DNA from: Zeugodacus cucurbitae
Lineage: Eukaryota > Arthropoda > Insecta > Diptera > Tephritidae
DNA: 64,000 nucleotides
NCBI RefSeq assembly: GCF_028554725.1
Contig: NC_071670.1
Coordinates: 48,742,501 to 48,806,500 of the forward strand
Direction of reading: 5' to 3'
In this document: positions 1 through 12,800 of the stretch, piece after piece
How the letters are laid out: every line of letters starts with the position of its first letter
Numbering within the stretch: the stretch's first letter is position 1
The notes under the pieces: generated by a model
Database searches by the model: none
What the model was told of the DNA's origin: nothing
The model's input: only the letters and a program-made list of their open reading frames with translations
Position numbers and translations under genes: made by a program

Positions 1-680
1 AAAACTGCTGAGCTACTTATTATATCTTAAAATGTTCTGTAAAGATAAATTAAATGCAAATAGCAGTTTTTTATACGAAAATTGGATTTTCTTGAGAAAA
101 GGCAACATATAAAATATACCAAACAATCAAAATCAGAAAAAATAATTTTTGATAAAATCAATTTTCTCATAAGAAAACCCATTTAAATGTAGACCTATAA
201 CAATGCATGCTTTCGATTCCAATTTAAAGTGCTTAATTACTAGACTTCCTCATTTTATTCTAAATAAATATGAGAATGTAAAATATCAAAAAAAAAAACT
301 GTTTTCAGATGAATTTTGTAAAACGAAAAACATTAAAAATTATTGACTTCACGCTAAACTTGAAATGTATACCAAAATAAACTAACATAAATATTTCTCA
401 AATTTTTCCCCACTTTCATTACACCCACTCCGACGAAATGCGAAATTGCTACGCCACATAAAACATACACGCACATATATTCGTGTGTACTATGTTGCCG
501 ACGATTACGACGCCGCTATTTGAAAAACAAATGAACACGCATCACGGCGGCACATATAAAATAACGCACGAAAAATTATGAAAACTTTTTGTTGTTTCGA
601 AATTTATTTTATGGCAAATTATTAAAAACAAAACGCGCCACAACAACAACACAATTTAATAAAATTTTACCCGAGTGTAG
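1..680. other. Intronic or upstream AT-rich sequence, no gene seen
   Basis: I see no supported open frame, RNA gene or clear repeat here. Since the exon at 681 lacks a start codon, this is most likely intron of the otopetrin gene. Confidence 0.5.
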
Positions 681-814
681 CTGCACGCCGATGGCTATCA
701 CACGAGTCCAGCACATCAGCGCACGCCGCTAGTGCCGCGCGATCTGGGCGAGGACTTCAATTTGGATTTTGACGATGATTTTCCGATCGATGCGCGTCGG
801 CCAAAAAATGCCAA
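681..814 (+). CDS. OtopLa: Otopetrin upstream-isoform exon (N-terminal cytosolic region, partial)
   Basis: This internal coding exon has no in-frame ATG, so the start codon must lie further upstream, outside the window. The acceptor is the TGTAG ending at 680, where an in-frame TAG also closes the frame. The donor is GTAAGT at 815. The frame starts at CTG 681 and gives 44 codons plus two bases (AA); the other two frames contain stops. The encoded stretch is polar and acidic, with LVPRDLGEDFNLDFDDDFP followed by the basic ARRPK. It would sit in the cytosolic N terminus of the channel. The phase (2) fits the next exon at 1581, completing an Asn codon. The upstream acceptor has a poor pyrimidine tract, which lowers confidence in the exact 5' boundary. 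Confidence 0.7.
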
Positions 815-3800
815 GTAAGTTTATTAGTTTGTTTATAATTGATATAAAATTTTTTTTGATTTTCTGGAAAATCTATTGTGTTGTACCCATTTGCACACTA
901 AAAAATTTCCACTTTGCTGTCACAACCCAACCACAATCCAAATCATACAAAAAATGTTTTAAAAATATTTTCAAAAAATTATTTCTGAAATTATTTAATT
1001 TATAAGTGTTTTAGTGCTCCGTTTAAGCTTTTGAATTTACGCTTGTAAATAAATATAGGTAAATGTTTTTCTTTAAGAGCTTTTCCGTTTTGAGCTTAAA
1101 AGCTCGGAAAAAGCTAAATTCATTAAAAAATTAAAAAAAAAAAACATTTTTATTATTTTTTTATTTCAATTGGCCACCTTTCGTATGCAATTTATTGCTA
1201 CTGCTTTTACCCTTTATTCTTTTTTTCTGTAAATATTAACCCCTGTGTGCTGCCCCACTAACACGAAACCGAATTTATTTGAAACTCTTCTTTTCAAATT
1301 TTTGCCAGAAATTTACGCTTGTTTTTATAATAAAACATTTATATTCTTTTCTTTTCCTTTTACCATCCATTTCGGTTGCGTCAAATAATAAAAAAATTAA
1401 AAAATTACAAAAAAAAATTTCAAAACAAATTTGAAAAAAAAACATTCGAAATAAAATTTTGAAAAAATAAATTTGAAAACAAAAAAAAATATTGAAAACG
1501 AAATTTGCTAATGGTTTTTGTGAAATCTGAAACCCAAAAAACCAATTCGCTCACCAAAACACACACAGAAATCACTCCAGCAACGCTCTGGACCATGTTT
1601 CGATTACATCAGTGAAAAGGTTCGACTCTTCATTTTCTACTACAAACTTCATTTCGTTGCTTTAGTTGCGTTTTTCTTGGATTTGTTGAAATTAGCTTAA
1701 TTATTATATACATACATACAAATTACTCGTAATTGTATATTATGTGTAGGTAGTGTTTTTGTGAAGTTCATACTGTTAATTAGACCCAAAATTTTTTGTG
1801 GTATAAAATTATATGAAATTGGCTTTTCTGAAAAAAAAAAAAAACAAATTTACTAAAAACACTCTTCTAGTTTGCACTTTTGTATGTTCAGTTCAATTTG
1901 GTTCGGGTAATTACTTTTTTGTTTCGAAAAAACGAGACAATTCTGTGTGAGCACGGGTTTTCTGTATTATAGTCCGTTTATTCGCATGGAAATTGTTATT
2001 TTTAATGCGTCTTGTTGTTGTACTTAGTCAAAATTAGTTGTACTCTTAATGAAATTTTAGGTTCTTAATTCACTTGTACGAATACTTTTGCACGTAACTG
2101 TGTCGGAATATTTGATTAATTGCACTTGCGCACTTTGGTTTGGGGTCTTTTAGAGTTTAAGGGAGTTTTAAGGATTTCTGGAATATAATTACATAAATAT
2201 ATTTATCTCTTATCACAAAAATATACTACTAAAATCAGAAAACTTTTTGGGTATACTCTTTATCAACTCTGAACTTTATATTTCACTTTTACTACTTCAA
2301 GCTTTTGATTTTTAGCGACTTAAGTTTGAGGATCTTTACTGTCTCATATTATTTCAAAGTACTATGAGAACTCGACTTAAAAATAGTTCTCGGAGATCGA
2401 CTTAAAAATACCTCCGAGAACTATTTTTAAGTGAATTTAGATTATATGATCCTTTGAATTATGATGATAACATTATCTGAGCCTTAACAGTACAATACTC
2501 ATTAATGTCAAGGTGGAAGAGCTTAGACCTCATTTAAGAAAGTTTTTTGTTTTTTGTAAAAATTTGCTAGAATTGGGTAGTTTGGAAAAAACTGAGACTG
2601 TTCAAGGTCATTTATCATACACCAATAACATTTATATACCTCTACGAGGTGACTTATATTCAACATAACGTCCAAAGATTGTTCATGCTTGGTAAAAAAA
2701 ATTTTACTAAGCGAGGTTGACTACTACTGTGACCAGAATCGGGTCCACGCAATATGAACCAACATGGATTTTCTGAAGAAGTAGTTATCCTTTAGGATGC
2801 CTGCGCTTGGCGGGAATTTTAAAAAGAGGTGTGGTTTCACTAACGATATCTCTTCCATATTAACATACTGTGAAGTTCTTAAGTGCTGAAGCCGTTGCCT
2901 TGACACTGAAGGACAAGCACACAAATGTTGTTCTATTTTTTCTCTGGTACCTTGCTCTTGACATTTTCTGCATTCTTTGCTATCTGTCAGTCTCATTTTG
3001 TAGACGTGCGCCGGCACCAGACTCTGATCAGTGAATTCATGTTGAGATCATGTACGTATATTTCCTTCTACGGAGCGTCAGTATGAACATCGTGTATTTC
3101 TGATCTACCGCTTTACACATAACTTTTACGATTTTGTATCTCGGTAGATCCTTCCAGCGCGTTTTGACCTTTCTTAACAAGTCTAGATCATCATAAAGGC
3201 ACTACACGGGTTAACCTACGATCACGCTTTCAACAACAAAATTTGAAACAAGTAAGGAAGGGCTAAGTTCGCCCTTTCTCCATTTTGTAAAAAAATCAGA
3301 GTGCAGCTTCCATCTGCCATTTCTTATGTGGCGTTTTTCGTTATTGAGTTAACCCACTTTTAGTAGTTTTCAACATAACCTTTGTATGGGAGGTGGGTGT
3401 AGTTACAATCCGATTTCCTCCATTTTTGGACTGTATAAGGTAGTACCTAAAAGAAACGACTCTAGAAAGTTTCCTTGATATACCTTTAGTAGTTTGCGAG
3501 ATATGTACAAAAAACTTAGAAGGGGGAGGGGCCATGCCCGATCCTTCATACCAAATTTTACTTCCATAGCTTTATTTATAGCTTAGTTATGGCAGTTAGT
3601 TAGTGTTTTCGGTTTTCGCCATTTTGTGGGCGTGGCAGTGGTCCAATTACGCCCATTATCGAACTTAACCTTCTTATGGTGCCAAGAAATAAGTGTTCCA
3701 AGTTTCATTAAGATATCTCAATTTTTACTCAAATTACAGCTTGCACGGACGGACAGACGGACATCCGGATTTGAACTTTTCTCGTCACCCTGATCAATTT

Positions 3801-6800
3801 GATATATATAACCCTATATCTAACTCGTTTAGTTTTAGGACTTACAACCAACCGTTATGTGGACAAAACTATAATACTCTCGTTGCAACTTTGTTGCGTT
3901 TCAATTCCCTTAAGTAATATTTAATAAGTTAGATATAATTGACGATGTGTCATAGCACAATTAAATACTTAAAAATTCAGTAAATTTTATATAAGGTAAG
4001 GTGGTATTTGTGAGAAAATAATTCGAATATAAAATACAGAAATAAAAAGGAATGATGACTGTATAACTATTGGAGTATTTAAATATAATTATATAAAAAC
4101 TTCTATACTGTAATTATGAAACAAAAATTAAAGCAATATCAGCAACGATAATAACTAATCATCTTTAATGATTTACAAATAGTAAAATATAAACATCTTT
4201 TCTATTTAAGGGAGAAATTATTAAGTGTTAAGAATGCAATATTTTGCTCAATGAACAACTTAAAAACGTATGAGTGGCATAGCTCATATTCACTGTTGTA
4301 TGGCAGAAAAATTAGCCAGTGTTCTTTATTTTACTATTCATTTCAAAACTTATATCAATATCATCTCTAGATGTGTTTCATTTAAATATACCAGCGTTTG
4401 TGATTTATACCAGTTGTATGTTCGATTGGCCTCATTGAATAGATTGACCAATCTGCGACAACATACTTATGCAATTCTTAGTCTTAGCGATTGAGTGACC
4501 GTTCTTATATAGGTTCTTCAAACGTAAAACTTCTAATATTGAGTACCACAGTGCATCAGAGGTGATATTGTTAAAGGTGTTTAATGTCGTAAATAATACA
4601 AAAATGGGTTTCGAAAAGCGATCGCGTCTCAGGAAGCAACGGATTTATAACTTAAACAGAGCACGCTCGAAAACGTGAACTAATTAAAACCAAGGCAGAT
4701 CAAATTTGCGAATTGTTCATGTTTTTGAAAACCCAAAAATTACACATTTAAATGCAGGGTTTTGGCTTTTTCTTTCAACAATAAAGCACTCTATTGCCAG
4801 TTCTTATCTCCCTCACGGATAAACAAACGATAAATAGATTTTAAAATTTTTGGCGGCTCTGAAGTACGCAGTTTTTTTCATTTACTAATAGTCAATACAC
4901 AAAAAGAGTGTTCAGGTTTCTGGGTATTCACGTTTTAGAGCGCTCATGCTTTCAAGCATGTGCTGTATTGTTAAAACGTGTTTTCTTAAAATCCTTTAGC
5001 AATTATAAGTTGGCATACAAAGTACTGGCCTTTCAATTGATCGAATAACATGAAGACGTAATTGGGGGCAGAAAGGTAGAAATAGGGAGGAAATGGGCGG
5101 GGTATTAAACTACAAGCAAATGAACTAAAAATATATATATAGAACAGCTAACAGGTTTGTATTTTTTTTATAACAACTATGATATTCTGACGATGTTATA
5201 CTTATACTTATGAATGTGGTTACCATAGAAAGAATGAAATGAATGAATGTGATACGAAAATCGGTAAATTTTCTGCTAAATATTTCTGCTTTAAATCATT
5301 TAACCAAAGTTCAAATTCATCATAACTATACTACCAAAAACGACAGCTACAACACTGTACCATCAGAAGAGATCTCCCGAATTAAACTGTTGACCTCGAA
5401 ATGGTTCCTTGTGAAATTTTCGTTCAAATATATTATTTTATAGCGCGTTGTACTAAATTGCATTTTTTCGATATTTCTGGAGAATCGTTGTATTAATAAC
5501 TGTTTTATTTTTTAAGTAAAAGATATTTCTGCACATATCCATATCCATGTACTCTGTTTAGAATGCTGAAGCAGTTTCAAGATACTTATTACGCCGTCTG
5601 TATTTATTTTCCGCTGCCAAACCAAAGCAAAATCTGCTGATTGTACATGGAAGTACTTACTGTCATACGTAAGTAGAAAAATCAACGTTCGAAACTGGGG
5701 CAGACGTCAGGGTTATTGACTTGCCGCTGGCAGATGCCAAAGGATGTGGCACATATGCAACAACAACCCTATAGAGAACAAATATGGCACGTGGCATGTG
5801 GACTAACTGCATTGCTGGCAGTTAGCTAACGTAAATATTTAATTCTCAGTGCCAAAACGTGCAACTCATTTGGTCATAAAATTCCCGTCCGCTTGCCATG
5901 CCAAAAAATATCAGAGGTGGCGCTTTAAGTTATTAGATTAGAGTGGGCACGCCCACTGTGCCACACGAGTGACTAAAATCGTATTTATTTACTAATACAG
6001 TTGGTGGTTTGCTGGTGATAAATAGCTAAATACGGACACACCTTTCACTGATCCCCCTTCATTCAACACAGTGGTATCGCATGAAACAAAGCGCGACTCT
6101 CTTTGCATTGTGCTTGTCACATTACATTTGTGACAACAACAAAAACATTAAAGCATTTCACCTCATCCGTTTTTCATCAGTCGAAACAAAAGTCGTTTTG
6201 AGCGCACCCTTTGCCCCGCTTGGCACTCATTGTGCGGCACACTTTCTTGTTGCCGAATCCTTTGCTGACTGCCGTGTGTTGCAGCAGTCCCTCAGGTCAT
6301 TGGTGAAGGCGGCTGTGTGACATATTCACTCATACATTCATTTGTGCAGCAATTACTATCACCACGACGGTTGCCCTTACAAAGCGCGCGTGCCATAAAC
6401 ACACCCCTGCTTATCCTCGATCTTGCAACACGGGGTTGCAACAGACCCACAATGCAATGCAGCAGCGAACGATTAGCGTTGAACGGACATTTCTTTTATT
6501 CCTCCGCTAACCATAAAATTTCCGAAACAAAAATATAATGTTTTCCATACGTGTGCGTGACTTGCAGCAAATTAGCGCCAATGTTGCATGCAACAACAAA
6601 ACAATAGACCATAAATTAGCTAAATTTGTTTCGCATCGGCATTATTTTGGATTATTTATAATATTTTTCATGTACAATACACATCTATATATGTGTATAT
6701 ATGGGTGTAAAATCTCTTAAATAGTTTTACTAAATTTTAATAATAAGCCGCATTGAATATTAGGTTTTTCAAAATTGATTTCTACCAGCATTATATTCAT

Positions 6801-9800
6801 TCGCATTGCTTTAAGAGCTCAGAGTATTTTGTTGTGCTCCCTTAAGACTTGCGTTCTAATACACAATTAATTACCCTGTCCAGATTCGCTTGCTATTTAT
6901 AAGGGACTTTAAAATAGCTCCCCAAGCGTCGTTCTCCACCCTCACTTCACTCAAATCAGTCAAACCATTTAGCAGCATATACACTGCACAAAATTGTTGA
7001 CTATTTCACTTTTGAGTTGCACTGAATATTCATTATACATAGAATAATCACAGTCAGAGTTGCCATCCATTGAATGAAAATAAATGTGAAATTTGATCAG
7101 TAAGGGAAAGATTTATGACTGATATCAGTGAATAGAAACAAATTGAAAGAAAATAGTGAGATATAGGCTCTAAAACCTCAAAAATTGGTTTTAGGGTTGC
7201 CAACAAAAAATTTGAAAAAATTAAGTTAAGAGTATTCCATTAATGGCCAACTTGCATTGCCATGTAAAATTTCTCTTTGTTAGAGAATGTTTTAATGGAG
7301 AAGGTTGCCAAATTCATATTTTAATATATTATAAATCTATGTATGAATGATGTCTCATTAAGTCCTCATGGAAAAGCGTCATCCAAATAAGAACTGATGT
7401 TTTTTGAGATTACTAACTGTAAAAATCTTGAATTCGCCGTAATATCATTTAAGGGGACCCCCCATTCTCGGTGTAAAAAAATCGATTTTTTTTTTCATTT
7501 AATTCGGACCTATGACTATTCAAGAATGTTAGGCGACGGTGAGAGCTTCTCAAAACTTTAAATGCGTATTTTTACGACTGGCGCATGAGGTTACTCAAAA
7601 CCTATTAATCCAATTGGTTCCAAACTTTAATGCGTTATTCTATAAATATATAGGGCTATGGTATAAACTAGGATAAATCAAATCGGTGAATATCTTCTTT
7701 ACTTTTCAACTTGATTTGTGGCTGAAAAAAGGCGATTTTCAAAAGTTTCAAAGGTCCGCCATTTTGTTAATTTTGGTGCGAAATTAATAATCATAGTGCC
7801 AAACATGTACTCTTTCTAATTCCGTTGGAATTTTTGGTTTCAGAAGTTCCAATGAGCGGAAATCACATGCGCCGCCGAAAAGAAGGGTTTTTGTTTAATC
7901 ACAAAAAACAACAACAACAACAAAAATATGTAAAATTGTTTTCTTCTTTTTTAAGTTTTCAAATAAATGTATGCAAAGTTACAACCCAAAAAAATAATTT
8001 ATGTTCATTTACCAGCCCATTGAAAATCGTCAAAATTTTAAATCGAGAGTGGGGGAGTCCCCTTAATATCATTCCTCTATGAATATTGTTCCGAAACATG
8101 ATTTTCAAACACCGTGGGATTGATTAAAATACATTTTTTTAAAGCTCTTATTTTGGATCTCGATGATTCTTCGTGAGGTTCAATTCTGTTTTTTTTTTCA
8201 TTTAAGGAAGATTGACGATCAAATATGAGAATCTTTTGTCTATTTCGAACATAATGCTTCGAGTGTAAGAATATGATTGTTAAAGAAAATGATTGGATGT
8301 CCATAAATGAGAGCACCAACTAACCTAACCTATCTAAGAAGCTATCGTACATAAATTGGCGAATTTATAGACCTCAGAACTACATTTGTATCCATATTTT
8401 TTACGGATATATAGGCGCAGTGTTTTCTCAAATGATTTTACTATCTTTTTTTGGACTTTAAACAAAATACCTTCAAGTCACCAATAATGAAGTGGTAATT
8501 ATAGTTAGTCTGTTCTTCAACGATGACAATGGTGTGCTTCTTGATAATTTGATCCTTTATATCATCTGTCTCATAAGCTAGATCGAAAATGTTATTCACC
8601 GTTAAAATAAGAAGAAAATGTTGATTAAGTCCATATTTTTGTGTTTTGTTTGGTAACTGAATGAGTAATGGCGCTTTCAGTAAGCTCAATTTCGAGATTC
8701 GAAAGTAAATATTTCGATTTTCTAGGCTAATTTCGAAAAACGGAGTGCATACATTTTTCTACGTATGACTAAATCTCCAGAAAAAAATTGGTTTGGACCA
8801 ATACCCAGGAAAAAAGTCGACTTTGCCGAATAGTGTTATAGAACATAGGATGTTTCAAGCAACTCGTTATAGGAAGCAACAAAAACCTTAAGCTTTTACT
8901 ATATATAACACTTGGTATTTTAGATGTTCTATCTGATGAGCTTTTAGTATATTTAAGGGTGTACTTCTTATCTTCGTCGCTAATCTGAAATTCTGATGAT
9001 TTTGAAGGTCACTGTATAAATTAGATCGGTAAATCGATGGATGTAGGAACCGTTATTCCCCAGACATTCTTTTAATGGAGATATATGAGCTATACATTTT
9101 TAACTGAATTCCAATAGACTAGAACTAATTATCAAGATCACAACGGGAGGCTTGCATCAACGAAGAAAGTAGTAAGCAAATTACTGGAAAATACTAAAAT
9201 TTCAATCCTTTAAAATCCGCTCAGTGTAATAATAAAGTGCACTCCAAGGGATTTGTGTTTTAATAAAATTCAGTCAGCAAGTTAGTTGCAACAAGCCACA
9301 GACAACTTCAGGGTGAGTGCGTTGCTGACAAAACATTGAGCGAAACATGAGTGCATACACACACGGAGACACGCGTCTAAATGTCTGTCTGTAGTTAAAT
9401 TTATTGCCTGCTGCTACTGTTCAGGCTTAAAGTCATGTCTGTATGTATGTGCTGTCAATGATGATAATGATGTTGATGATGAAAACGATGATGATGCTGG
9501 TGACGCTACGGAGCGCGCGCTTCAACGTTGTTTATCCATCAACTTGAAAGCTTCGATAGCCTTATAGATAGAATAAAATGGAAAAGCCACCCTTAACTTA
9601 ACTGTGGAGTCAGTGAAAAGCCAGTTGTAGAGACGACAACAACAACGCAAATAAACAACATAACAACAATGTGTGCATATTTACGCTGAGCTGGTGCTTT
9701 GCCTTAAGCGCAGTTGATGAGGAAGCAGAAAGGTGCGATGGAGTCCATTTGCGAACAACTACGTTACTACGACGCAACAAGGTGCCACATAAACAACAAT

Positions 9801-12800
9801 GTTGTAAGCAACAACAAAAATAACAACAAAACAACAACATTTTTTATTATGAGCGTCACAAAGTGTGGCACGTTCATATGTTGCCCGCCTTGTGCGCTTT
9901 TTGTGTGCGTATTTTGCGCTTACTTCGACTATGCCACATTAAAGATGCTTAGGTCAATTTATTTGCGCCGCATATGAATTGCTGTTGTTGTTGTGACTTT
10001 TTGTTGTTGTTATTGCAAGTGAAAGAAACGTAAAAATTGAAACGTAATATATAAAAGCAACAACAATAACACCAACAACAACGAGGGAAGCAACATTGTG
10101 TTGCAACAACGAGCAAACAGAGTGGCCACTTAAGCGGCTGTTGCAAAAACGATGCAAACAATGAAGAAAATGTACGTTCATGAATATTTGCGCATAAGTA
10201 TGTATATTATAGCAGAAAATAAGAAAATATAAATAAAAGAAATTTGTATGTAAATGTGACAGCGCAAATCGCTACCAAAACAAGTCGGTTGTGAAAGGCG
10301 TAGGGCAAGGATATACGACGTAAACAAAATACGCGATTTGTTTGTGTATGTGTTAGCGATGCAAAAGCAAAATAACGTAGAAATTATTTGCGACGGAAGA
10401 TATAGCAACACATATAAATACGAATAATGTAAGGAATTTCTTTGCGCCGTAATGTATGCTACTTCCTGCTTTGAGTTATTCACCACACTTAGTTAAGATG
10501 CATACCACCCCAGTAGGGAATCGGAATTGTTAATGTCTAACATTTGAATTATAAAATTTTGATTCTTTTCTGTTTTTTAAAAGAATTTATTGAATTCGAA
10601 GAATTTTTATATGTTTAATATTTCGACCCAAGGATTCGTACAAAATTTCGATTTAAATTTCTGTTATATAAGATAAAATGCCTTTTTCGACCAAAATATT
10701 ATGAACTTCACTCTAAATTTCTGTTGAATTATTTCGGTTTTCAACTTGAATTTCGAATATTTATTTGATTTCTTACATCTTATAATTTTCGAAGTAATTG
10801 TTAGGCTCACAAACCAGATTCTTCACGAAAAAAAATTCCAAGAACCCTTATTTTATATAAATAATATCAGTCTGGTAAATCGAGCGACAAATGATTACAG
10901 AAGTTGCAAACAGAAAGCAGTATAAATGGAAATATGAACCAGCACCGATATACAGATTACTATATGGTTCTTAAAGAACTAGGATGGTTATATTTGATCT
11001 AGAACTAGAACTACAAAATAGCAATAAAATCGGGAACTACTCGGAAAAGCTGTGTTTTCTAAAGGGTTCCGAACACCATTTACAAAATATTTTAGAAATC
11101 TAATTTCATCTTATTTCAGAAATAAGTTGCGAACTAGTGAATAAACAGAAGATTTTCAGAAGTCTAATTTTATCTTATTTCAGAAATAAGTTGCGAACTA
11201 GTGAATAAACAGAGAAAAATGTTAAAAAACGTGTTTGAAAATACAGAAAACACTCTGAATGTATTCGGTAGATCTCAATCTTAAATATACTTTACAAATT
11301 TTATACGTAGGGAGCCTAAATAAGCATTCAGGAAAATATTAGTAATAAACTTGAGGCAGAACAAGGATTTTTTATTACTTTCAGTTATTGAAATTATTTA
11401 AAAAAAATAATTTTGTTTTTAGAGTATTATTGTGAATCAATTAAGAATTCTAAGAATTTTGTCATTATCATTAAAGAAAAAGTCAAACAACACTTTCTTC
11501 GTTGAAGAAACTTAAATCGCTAGCCGACAAGTTTCAATATACTAATATCAAAAATATATTTCTATATTGCTATTAGAATAAAATACTGGTACAATAAATC
11601 ATTTTGACATTCCTACAGGGTATGCAGTCTCCGTTTGGTATGTTGAAGAGCGAATTCGCCGCAAATTTCATATAATGCTCTCAAGAGAAAATCTCTACAT
11701 GCATACTCCTATACTTTGCAAAGTATTTTTCTCTAGATGACTTTGTAAATGTATCCGTATATCAGAATATATATGATATATGCATCAGAAAAGCAGCTAG
11801 TTAAGCATAATCATGTGCAGCATATTAAATTCCGCTTTATGACCACAATTCTCAGGAGCCTATGCACATTTGATTACTATGATGCGACTAGTTTCCTTTT
11901 CCGCATAGCAAGCGGCTGTAAAGTTTCTTCTTAAGTCTTGTGAAACTTTAATTTATGTGCATTTTTATATACAAAGATATTATGTTTTTGTATTGGAAGG
12001 GAACAAGAAGTTTGACATTATGGTAGGGTCTTTAAAATTAATATTTCTGTATACTTCTAGTTTCTAGAAGTCTTTAAGCACAGTTGATAAGTATAGAACA
12101 ATATTATTTCATTATATGGAATAATGAAAATGTGAGATATTTTAGGAATAAACTTTATTCAGTAAAGAAATAACAGAATCCCGATTACTTCAAGAACCAA
12201 GTCATATTTCCTGTATATCATCTGTACGACTTTTTTTTATTTAGTTCTCCGTAAAATCTTCTTGTGTCTGCGACCCTAATCCATAGTAGTTACTAGAAGA
12301 TAGGTCAATCAACTAGCAGAAAAACTGTCTAGTTGCCTAAAATACACTTCTTCGGGAAATCTCTTCCAAAATCTGTTTTTAATGATATTTTCAGTAAGTG
12401 CAAGAAATTCGAGGGCAAATATTGCGATTTTGGAAGCAATTTTCATAAAAAGGAAAACATATTTTTTATTGATAGCCCAATCTCACGTAAAAAATTGGAT
12501 GATCTAATATACAGAAAAAGTTGAATTATATCTTCAAAGACCTTATTGTTGTCTTTATATTATATTAAGTTTCAAAAGACAAAAAGAAGACGAAAATAGT
12601 TTTCCATGACATAGTAGATATCGGTAGTTACGAGAAAATCTGAGTTTTCTGTTTTCCAAATTGATACCCGTAACACGGGAAATAAACAAAAATATAAAAA
12701 GTTAGTAAACTATACTATTTTAAACATTGCTTTAGGTCTCTCAAATACTGTTTGAAGTAATTCCTTAAGTAAAGGGAGTGAGGCGTTCATAAACACCATA

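Noticed and set aside
4662..4942. Inverted words GAGCG...AAACGTGAA and TTCACGTTTTAGAGCG about 250 bp apart
   Set aside because: Arms of only about 16 bp with a mismatch, no target duplication and no second copy; too weak to call an element.
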